Program-made: the position numbers and the translations under genes
Source of the DNA: Psychrobacter immobilis
GTDB lineage: Bacteria; Pseudomonadota; Gammaproteobacteria; Pseudomonadales; Moraxellaceae
Direction of reading: 5' to 3'
Assembly: GCF_904846285.1 (NCBI RefSeq)
Contig: NZ_CAJHAD010000012.1
Span: forward strand, 1-64,000
DNA length: 64,000 nucleotides
Notes under the pieces: generated by a model
The model's database searches: none
What the model saw: the letters and a program-made list of their open reading frames with translations, nothing else
What the model was told of the DNA's origin: nothing
Shown: positions 57,780-64,000 of the stretch, piece after piece
Position numbering within the stretch: position 1 is the first letter of the stretch
How the letters are laid out: the number at the start of each line of letters is the position of its first letter

Positions 57780-58125
57780 TGTTATATCCACAATATGTAC
57801 CGCTATTAATGCCATAGTTAGGGATATCTAAGTTTATTTTTTACGTCTATGGCTTATTTCTAATTAATAAGTATCAGAAAACATAAATGTAAAAGACTTA
57901 AAATACCGCTATCATAATGTCTATAAAGCAGCTATTCAGTATTATTAACTGATGTGATTGACGGGTTTGATTGCTAAAAAAGCGTCTAGCTTAATGATGA
58001 CCTGCCGACGCTGTTTCTAATATTACAATTATATCTACCATAACACAATCATAAACACTTTATTACAATAGCGTAACCTTCAATTGGATATTAATTTCAA
58101 CGAATATTCGATATATATGGTCTGA
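57780..58125. other. LysM-thrC intergenic region
   Basis: 346 bases without a gene. It contains the thrC terminator (57975-58012) and A/T-rich sequence upstream of the LysM gene. I see no clear promoter for the LysM gene. Confidence 0.5.
57975..58012 (-). terminator. Terminator after thrC
   Basis: On the minus strand AGCGTC (58007-58012) pairs with GACGCT (57981-57986) around a 20-base loop, then a T-run. Confidence 0.65.
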
Positions 58126-59547
58126 CTACACTGGATTTGGCGTAACATGTTGGCGTATTTGCTCAGCGACCAATTCGGCATTATTATCTAATACCACTAC
58201 GTGCTGCGGTAAATCCTCTAAGCCTTCGGTATGGGTTGGGCGGGCGATTTCTATTTGACCAATAGCCTCAACGATAGTATCCGCAAACTTAACTGGCAAT
58301 GCCGTTTCTGCACAGACAATCACCTCGCCCTCGCGCTGCAATTCTTTAGCGACTTTAATACCATCAGCAGTGTGAGGATCGACTAGCTCACCATGCTGCT
58401 CATAAAGCGCTTTAATGGTTTGCAGGCGGTCACTATGGGTCGATTTACCCGCCGCAAAACCATAACGTGTATTAACCGCTTGCATCAAATCAGACAAGTC
58501 AAAACCTTGACCGGATTTCACTCCTTCAAATAACTCATGAACACGCGCGCTGTCTTTATCTAATAAGAGATAGACAAAACGCTCAAAGTTAGAGGCTTTA
58601 GAGATATCCATTGAAGGACTTGAAGTGATATAAGTTTTGGCAGTCGGACGCGGCTGATAAGCACCTTGATTAAAGAAGTCATTGAGCACGTCGTTCTCAT
58701 TGGTCGCGACGATTAAACGCTCAACTGGCAGCCCCATTTCACGGGCGATATGACCGGCACAAATATTACCAAAGTTACCTGATGGTACACTAAAGCTAAC
58801 TTTTTCATCATTATTCGTAGTAACGGCAAAATAGGCTTTAAAGTAGTAAACAATCTGCGCTAGGATACGACCCCAGTTAATCGAGTTGACCGTACCTAAG
58901 TTATAAGCGGCTTTAAATTCTGCATCTTGCTGTAATGCTTTGACGATATCTTGGCAATCATCAAACATACCATCGATGGCGATATTATGGATATTTTTAT
59001 CAGTCAGGCTATACATTTGCGCGCGCTGGAATTCGCTCATTTTGCCATGCGGTGACAACATAAAGACTTCGATATTTTCTTTACCGCGCAGTGCATATTC
59101 CGCCGCACTACCCGTGTCACCACTGGTGGCACCAATGATCGTTATACGCGCGTCTTTTCTTTTCAGCACGTATTCAAAGGCGTTACCTAAGAATTGCATC
59201 GCAACATCTTTAAAGGCTAGCGTTGGACCATTCGACAAGCCTAAAATATACAAACCATCTTCAAGCTTGCGGACAGGAACAATCTCATCAGAACCAAATA
59301 CCTCAGAGGTATAAGTGCGCTCAATAATATCCTGTAAATCAGTCGCAGGAATATCAGTGGCAAAACGCTGCATAATCGCCATTGCCAACTGTGGGTAGCT
59401 AAGCGCGCGCCATTCCGTAAGCGTCGCACTATCAATATTCGGATAGTGCTCAGGCAACATCAAACCACCGTCTGGTGCAAGACCCATTAATAACACATCA
59501 CTAAAATCCATCGGCGTTGTCTGACCACGGGTACTGATATATTTCAT
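58126..59547 (-). CDS. thrC: Threonine synthase
   Basis: PLP enzyme converting O-phosphohomoserine to threonine. 473 residues, the longer class. PLP lysine Lys113 in NGPTLAFKDVAMQFLGN, cofactor-phosphate loop in IIGATSGDTGSAAEYALRG and VPSGNFGNICAGHIARE are intact. It lies 41 bases downstream of rsmB on the same strand, so fmt-rsmB-thrC may be one transcript. In many relatives thrC follows hom; hom is not seen here. Confidence 0.95.
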   Translation of the reverse strand: MKYISTRGQTTPMDFSDVLLMGLAPDGGLMLPEHYPNIDSATLTEWRALSYPQLAMAIMQRFATDIPATDLQDIIERTYTSEVFGSDEIVPVRKLEDGLYILGLSNGPTLAFKDVAMQFLGNAFEYVLKRKDARITIIGATSGDTGSAAEYALRGKENIEVFMLSPHGKMSEFQRAQMYSLTDKNIHNIAIDGMFDDCQDIVKALQQDAEFKAAYNLGTVNSINWGRILAQIVYYFKAYFAVTTNNDEKVSFSVPSGNFGNICAGHIAREMGLPVERLIVATNENDVLNDFFNQGAYQPRPTAKTYITSSPSMDISKASNFERFVYLLLDKDSARVHELFEGVKSGQGFDLSDLMQAVNTRYGFAAGKSTHSDRLQTIKALYEQHGELVDPHTADGIKVAKELQREGEVIVCAETALPVKFADTIVEAIGQIEIARPTHTEGLEDLPQHVVVLDNNAELVAEQIRQHVTPNPV

Positions 59548-59588
59548 TAGATTGTCCTGTCTACAATGAGATGATTAATTAAAACAGT

Positions 59589-61163
59589 TTATTCAGCAGT
59601 TTTTTGCAGCAAGGCATAATAAAAGCCATCGCCGCTTTCGCTATCTATTGGTAAGCACTGGCGACCAATCGCTTGTTCTATACCCCAATTGCAATCGTCG
59701 CTAAATTCAACGGCTACTACATTATTATAGTAAGTCATAAAATCCTGCATCTGCTCGACGTTCTCTTGCTTCAAGATAGAACAAGTGACATACAATAAAT
59801 AACCACCAACTTTAAGTTGTGGCCAAAGGTTATGCAAGATATCAGCTTGTAACAATGCCGTTTGCTCGACGTCTTCTTCGGTACGCAAGATACTGATATC
59901 AGGATGACGACGAATCACACCAGTCGCCGTACAAGGTGAGTCTAATAATATAGCGTCAAATACGAGTTTGCTCTTTTTCTTGCCAGCCCCTTGCCATGTC
60001 GTCGCGTCAGCACAGACAATATTGAGCTCAATATTTTTCTCAGCTTGCTGCAAGTCATGCTGACTTAAGTTTAGGCGCTGTAAATTAGTATGAATACGCT
60101 CGATACGTGGCGCTTCATTATCTATCGCAGTCAGCTTTACTTTCGAAATCACAGTCGACGTTTCAGCATTGTCTTGTTTCACGTGAAACAACGGAGACTC
60201 ATTTGAGCTGATTAATTCTAACCAATGAGCTAATTTACCACCCGGCGCGGCACAAGCATCTAAAATGCGGATCTCGTTGTTATTCGTGTCTGTATCGCCG
60301 TCTGCATCATCGTTTTTAACACTCAGCTTATTAAGTAGCGCACTACGGATAAGCGGCGCTGCAAGCTGGGCATGCATGTCTTGTACGCTAGCCGCCCCTT
60401 CAGCGAATTGCGGTAAGGCATTGACTGCGGTACTTTGATATAATCTTAACCCTTTGGTTAATATGCTATTAGCTGTGACTGTATCAGATGAGTTGGATAA
60501 ATTAAAGCCACTTGTTAGCTCAACCAAATCCGCCTCAACTTCAGCTTCTACTAGTGCTTGCTGATAATCCTCTACCGAGGTAACCGCTGTATTCACGCGC
60601 AAAAACATAGGTGCAGGTTGACGTAGACCCTGCATCAGATCGTCATACTGCTCACTCCAATCTTGCTTAAGCTGATAGGCAAGCCAATTCGGTAAGCTGT
60701 GCTTTTTATCACACTTCTTACGGAACTTACTTGGGTTCTTAGCCACTTTACGCAAGATGGCATTAATTAAACCCGTCGCATGCGCAAACTCAATTTCTTT
60801 CGCTGCTTCAACCGTTTCGTGAATTGCCGCATGATCAGCCACTTGCAAATAGAGCAGCTGCGTCAAACCTACTTGAATAGTCGTACGCACTTCTTTTTCA
60901 TCAATCGGGTTATCAGCCAGACTATCGAGTAAGCGCTCAAGGGCATACCATTGGCGCAACGTTGTGAGCAATAACGCATGAGCAAAACCTTTATCCCCAT
61001 CATGCAAACTGTTTAATAGCGGATCAAGGACGCTCGCTAGCGACTGACCATTCTGAATCGCCAGTAAAGTGCGAATGACGCGAACGCGGACGCTACCATT
61101 CATGATAAGGTTGCTTGACGGTTTAAGCTTATTGTTTCTTGGCGCAGTACTGGTTTGTCTCAT
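59589..61163 (-). CDS. rsmB: 16S rRNA (cytosine-967-C5)-methyltransferase
   Basis: Methylates C967 of 16S rRNA with S-adenosylmethionine. The N-terminal part is NusB-like (about 25-165). The methyltransferase part has LDACAAPGGKLAHWLE (SAM site), the catalytic Cys motifs LDSPCTATGVIRRHPDI and VTCSILKQENVEQM. At 524 residues it is longer than the ~430 of E. coli, partly from inserted polar segments (NDDADGDTDTNNNE and NESPLFHVKQDNAETST). The second insertion encodes the DNA palindrome at 60174-60191 (LFHVKQ), an exact parS site. fmt precedes it by 70 bases. Confidence 0.95.
   Translation of the reverse strand: MRQTSTAPRNNKLKPSSNLIMNGSVRVRVIRTLLAIQNGQSLASVLDPLLNSLHDGDKGFAHALLLTTLRQWYALERLLDSLADNPIDEKEVRTTIQVGLTQLLYLQVADHAAIHETVEAAKEIEFAHATGLINAILRKVAKNPSKFRKKCDKKHSLPNWLAYQLKQDWSEQYDDLMQGLRQPAPMFLRVNTAVTSVEDYQQALVEAEVEADLVELTSGFNLSNSSDTVTANSILTKGLRLYQSTAVNALPQFAEGAASVQDMHAQLAAPLIRSALLNKLSVKNDDADGDTDTNNNEIRILDACAAPGGKLAHWLELISSNESPLFHVKQDNAETSTVISKVKLTAIDNEAPRIERIHTNLQRLNLSQHDLQQAEKNIELNIVCADATTWQGAGKKKSKLVFDAILLDSPCTATGVIRRHPDISILRTEEDVEQTALLQADILHNLWPQLKVGGYLLYVTCSILKQENVEQMQDFMTYYNNVVAVEFSDDCNWGIEQAIGRQCLPIDSESGDGFYYALLQKTAE
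60174..60191. other. parS: parS, exact ParB-binding consensus
   Basis: An 18-bp perfect palindrome whose core TGTTTCACGTGAAACA (60175-60190) equals the conserved bacterial parS. It lies inside rsmB, encoding Leu-Phe-His-Val-Lys-Gln in a non-conserved insertion. ParB binds such sites, usually within a few tens of kilobases of oriC, to segregate the chromosome. Confidence 0.88.
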
Positions 61164-61233
61164 TAAATTGAATTTCCTTGACGCCTAATAGTTAGCGTCT
61201 TGTGCGATTTGGATTGTGTGTAGTTAGATTAAA

Positions 61234-62325
61234 TTATTTCGTTTCTTTACTGAACTGGTCGCCATCATTGAGCTGATTTCCATGGCAAATTTGTTCGGCG
61301 CTCACCGGCTTGCTACCTGAAAACTGTAGCTGAGTAATAGCTAAAGTAGTAGCTTGTTGATCATGATTACTTTCTTTGCCACAAGCTACTAAAATCGCCT
61401 TGCGTCCAACGCTTATAACCGTGCCTGCTGGTTTATCGGTTAGCTGCGATGCATTCACAGGCAAGCTGGCTAAAATCTTGACACGCTGTCCTACCAAAAA
61501 AGTATAAGTACCAGGCCAAGGGGTTAAGCCACGAATTTGTCGTTCAATTTCAGTAGCTGATTGTGTCCAGTCAATTTCGCCTTCAGTTTTGACCAGTTTT
61601 TCAGCATAATTGGCTTGGCTGTCATCTTGTACTATAGCCTGAGCTTGATAATATGGTAAATCTTTTAGCACAGTAATAATGGCGGTCGCACCAAGCTCAG
61701 CGATTTTATCATGTAGGCTGGCAGCCGTATCATCAGACTCAATAGGTGCGCTGACTTTATAAAGCATGTCACCAGTATCGAGTCCTTTATCCATCTGCAT
61801 AATAGTAATGCCAGTCTCACTATCACCTGCCAGTAATGCGCGGTGAATAGGTGCCGCACCGCGCCAGCGTGGTAATAAGGAAGCATGAATATTCAGGCAA
61901 CCATAAGTAGGTGTGGTTAATACGCCAATCGGTAAAATAAGCCCATAAGCAGCAACAATCATCATATCTGGCTGATAACTACGCAGGGTCTCGCGCGCCG
62001 CCAACCCTTCTATGCTAGATTTTTTAAAGGTAGCAGGTTGTTCCACTACAATATCATTTGCCAATGCCACTTGCTTGATCGCCGACGCGGCCAGCTTTTG
62101 CCCGCGACCTGCCTTACGGTCAGGCTGCGTATAAACGGCAACGATATCTATATTAAGCGCTGATTGCTGCTTGATAAGCGCTTCAAGGCTAACAGCAGCA
62201 AACTCAGGCGTTCCAGCAAAGACCACTCTGAGTGGCTTAGCGACAGCCGGCACTGCGATTACGGCGCTTTGCTGAGGTTGAGTGGCGTCAGTAGATACAT
62301 CAGTTTGTGCAGCAAGTGTGGTCAT
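61234..62325 (-). CDS. fmt: Methionyl-tRNA formyltransferase
   Basis: Formylates initiator Met-tRNA with 10-formyltetrahydrofolate. The formyltransferase domain (about 32-235) shows VVFAGTPEFAAVSL, LNIHASLLPRWRGAAPIHRAL and KGLDTGDML with the Asn, His and Asp catalytic residues, and a C-terminal tRNA-binding domain. The 363 residues include about 27 extra N-terminal, Ala/Thr/Gln-rich residues compared with E. coli. No other start is obvious. def, its usual partner, is not adjacent; rsmB follows on the same strand. Confidence 0.95.
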   Translation of the reverse strand: MTTLAAQTDVSTDATQPQQSAVIAVPAVAKPLRVVFAGTPEFAAVSLEALIKQQSALNIDIVAVYTQPDRKAGRGQKLAASAIKQVALANDIVVEQPATFKKSSIEGLAARETLRSYQPDMMIVAAYGLILPIGVLTTPTYGCLNIHASLLPRWRGAAPIHRALLAGDSETGITIMQMDKGLDTGDMLYKVSAPIESDDTAASLHDKIAELGATAIITVLKDLPYYQAQAIVQDDSQANYAEKLVKTEGEIDWTQSATEIERQIRGLTPWPGTYTFLVGQRVKILASLPVNASQLTDKPAGTVISVGRKAILVACGKESNHDQQATTLAITQLQFSGSKPVSAEQICHGNQLNDGDQFSKETK

Positions 62326-62355
62326 AGTCAGGCATTATTTATGGTTAATTTGCCT

Positions 62356-62384
62356 ATTATAGGTGAGTTTGTGGTGTTGTGCCA
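62356..62384 (-). promoter_or_regulatory. Candidate fmt promoter
   Basis: On the minus strand TATAAT (62356-62361) lies 17 bases from TGGCAC (62379-62384), a weak -35. Transcription would begin roughly 24 bases before the fmt ATG. Confidence 0.45.
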
Positions 62385-62558
62385 TGATTGTAATAGCAGC
62401 AATCATGCGCTACTAATGAGGCGTTTTATCTCTATAATAGTAAGTAAGCTCAGCTATTTATCTATCACATAAAGTATAGCCAGAAAATCTGTCAGATTTA
62501 TCATTATTTTACGACGCGCTATCACACCGACTTACAGTCGATTTAGGGTCATGCTTTT

Positions 62559-64000
62559 ATGCAACAATTTCAATCTCTACAACGCTTGCTGATTTTTTAT
62601 ACACTGACATTATTGGCGATGTTGACGGTGTATTACGGCACCATGTTTTATGAGATGAGGCAGCATAATGAGCAGCACAGTATAGAGAGCTTTTATTCAT
62701 TAGAGCATGAGGTTACTGGACTTACTAACCCTACGAATGCTGAGATTAAAAAGATATTAGAAAAGCCTTTTTTAAAAGATATCAGCTATCAGCTAATTTT
62801 TATGAAGCCGTCTGGACAGACATATATTCACCGTCATACCCGTCCTAATGAACGGGAATTTACCGTTATCACCTTTCCCAATGTCATCACCTCACTACCT
62901 TCTAACAGCAATCACTATAGTGCCTATACGCTGAGAAATCGTAATTTGGTCGGTACCATTGAGCTCAAAAGTGGTCATAAAATTTACACGATATTGCGTC
63001 ATGAGCCGCTTGATATTAATTGGATATCGTATCGCTATTGGCTACCTTTGATGATAGCCATTATGTTTTTCACCCTAGCATTATTATATACGCTAAAGCG
63101 CAGTGCTAATTGGCAACAATTGCTTATTTATACCGATGAGTTAAGTAGCCATGCCAAAGATGCTTACATCACGCCGCCATTTATTGAAAAGAAAACCACG
63201 GCTGAGTTTTTGCGCTTGGGGCATGCGCTCAGCCGTATCAGCTATCAGTTGCATAATAACCATCGACACATTACCACGCTAAAACACCGTCTAGAGCGTT
63301 TGGTTGATCATGCCCCACTGCCGATGCTAATGATTATGAGACACGGTCAAATCAGCTTTTTTAATCAGCGTTTTGAGCAAGTATTTGCAACGCCTTTTCA
63401 AAGCGATAGCCATTATCAATTGACCGACTTTGTCTTTGCTGAAGATGAGGCCACTCAGTCACTACTACAAAAATTGGCAGATTTGCGGGTCACGCGCACG
63501 CTGCTGGTTTATGGATTGCATAATAAAAAAGCTTATCAGTTGCATGTTACCCCGTGGTTTGGCGAGCATGGACAAGTACATGGCTTTACAGTACTGCTAA
63601 ATAATATCCATGAGTTGGTCAATCAAAGCGAGCAATTACAACAACAAAACCAGCAGCTACAACGCCAACTTGATGATTTTAATACACTTAAATCAACCAT
63701 GGGTCACGATTTACGCCTACCGTTAGAGGCAATGATTGACACCTTAGAGCCGATTGACCCCGAAACGTTAACAGTTGCTCAAAATGAGATTTTAAACACC
63801 TTAATTCAGACCAGTCATTCGATGCTTACCATGCTGAACGATATGCTAGATATCGGTGAGATAGAGGTCCGTAAAACACGCTTAAATATTAAAGCAGTCG
63901 ATATTTATAAGCTTGGGCAAGAGGTCAGTCAGTCACTCATAGATAGAACTAGGCAGCAAGGGTTAGAGTTACTTTATTTCTTTACACCTAACAGTCCGCG
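62559..64000 (+). CDS. Sensor histidine kinase, N-terminal part (cut by window end)
   Basis: 480 complete codons before the edge. Layout: first membrane helix (about 10-30), a ~125-residue periplasmic domain, second helix (about 163-180), a cytoplasmic linker, a PAS-like segment (about 258-365; HAPLPMLMIMRHGQISFFNQRFEQVF), a Gln-rich coiled coil, then the phosphoacceptor box MGHDLRLPLEAM with the conserved His, and dimerisation helices. The ATP-binding domain lies beyond the window. The pattern resembles GacS/BarA-type or hybrid kinases, without proof. The ATG at 62559 has AGGG about ten bases upstream. It is divergent from fmt. Confidence 0.83.
   Translation, partial: MQQFQSLQRLLIFYTLTLLAMLTVYYGTMFYEMRQHNEQHSIESFYSLEHEVTGLTNPTNAEIKKILEKPFLKDISYQLIFMKPSGQTYIHRHTRPNEREFTVITFPNVITSLPSNSNHYSAYTLRNRNLVGTIELKSGHKIYTILRHEPLDINWISYRYWLPLMIAIMFFTLALLYTLKRSANWQQLLIYTDELSSHAKDAYITPPFIEKKTTAEFLRLGHALSRISYQLHNNHRHITTLKHRLERLVDHAPLPMLMIMRHGQISFFNQRFEQVFATPFQSDSHYQLTDFVFAEDEATQSLLQKLADLRVTRTLLVYGLHNKKAYQLHVTPWFGEHGQVHGFTVLLNNIHELVNQSEQLQQQNQQLQRQLDDFNTLKSTMGHDLRLPLEAMIDTLEPIDPETLTVAQNEILNTLIQTSHSMLTMLNDMLDIGEIEVRKTRLNIKAVDIYKLGQEVSQSLIDRTRQQGLELLYFFTPNSP

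Noticed and set aside
1-64000. CRISPR array, insertion sequence, prophage or integron
   Set aside because: No regularly spaced repeats of CRISPR size, no transposase, integrase or phage structural gene, and no terminal inverted repeats with target duplications were seen.

Overview
The window is one continuous stretch of bacterial chromosome. Its gene content suggests a gammaproteobacterium of the Moraxellaceae, most likely Psychrobacter or a close relative. The pointers are a complete Na+-pumping NADH:quinone reductase operon, tesA-ybbA-ybbP in one operon, dispersed his genes, comM and dprA, and an fmt-rsmB / LysM-dprA-tsaC neighbourhood like the one beside oriC in Pseudomonas. The genus call is inference; no rRNA is present to confirm it. 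I see no prophage, insertion sequence, integron, CRISPR array or plasmid gene: this is mostly core genome with a few accessory genes.

Layout, 1-11 kb: two near-consensus promoters at the left edge fire leftward out of the window, probably into a stable-RNA operon. Then come an exported protein of unknown function, thrS and infC (AUU start, not followed by rpmI-rplT), a lone telA-like gene, and rnr. A minus-strand group follows: hisA, a BON-MscS channel and a small membrane protein. 11-21 kb: a gene-free leader of almost 1 kb precedes nqrABCDEF, then an SDR gene, apbE (attaches FMN to NqrB and NqrC) and nqrM (iron-centre maturation), so the pump and its assembly factors sit together.

21-36 kb: an MFS exporter, tesA-ybbA-ybbP, avtA, hisB-hisH (minus), a PanZ-like GNAT protein, tRNA-Phe(GAA), a DUF4385 protein, gph, ilvD and comM. 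36-54 kb: an acylase-family lipoprotein (penicillin/AHL acylase fold), hemN, a phytase-like esterase, nfeD-qmcA, two tandem outer-membrane beta-barrel genes, dnaK and grpE with a heat-shock-type promoter before dnaK, an HSL-type hydrolase, two paralogous membrane metallophosphoesterases and a TIGR01777 epimerase.

54-64 kb: tsaC-like, dprA, a LysM protein, thrC, rsmB and fmt on the minus strand, then the 5' part of a sensor histidine kinase cut by the window end. A perfect copy of the chromosomal ParB-binding site parS lies inside rsmB, and a one-mismatch copy lies at 53.3 kb. This suggests the right end of the window is close to the replication origin and belongs to the ParABS segregation region. 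That is the most noteworthy signal here; I found no clearly new multi-gene system.
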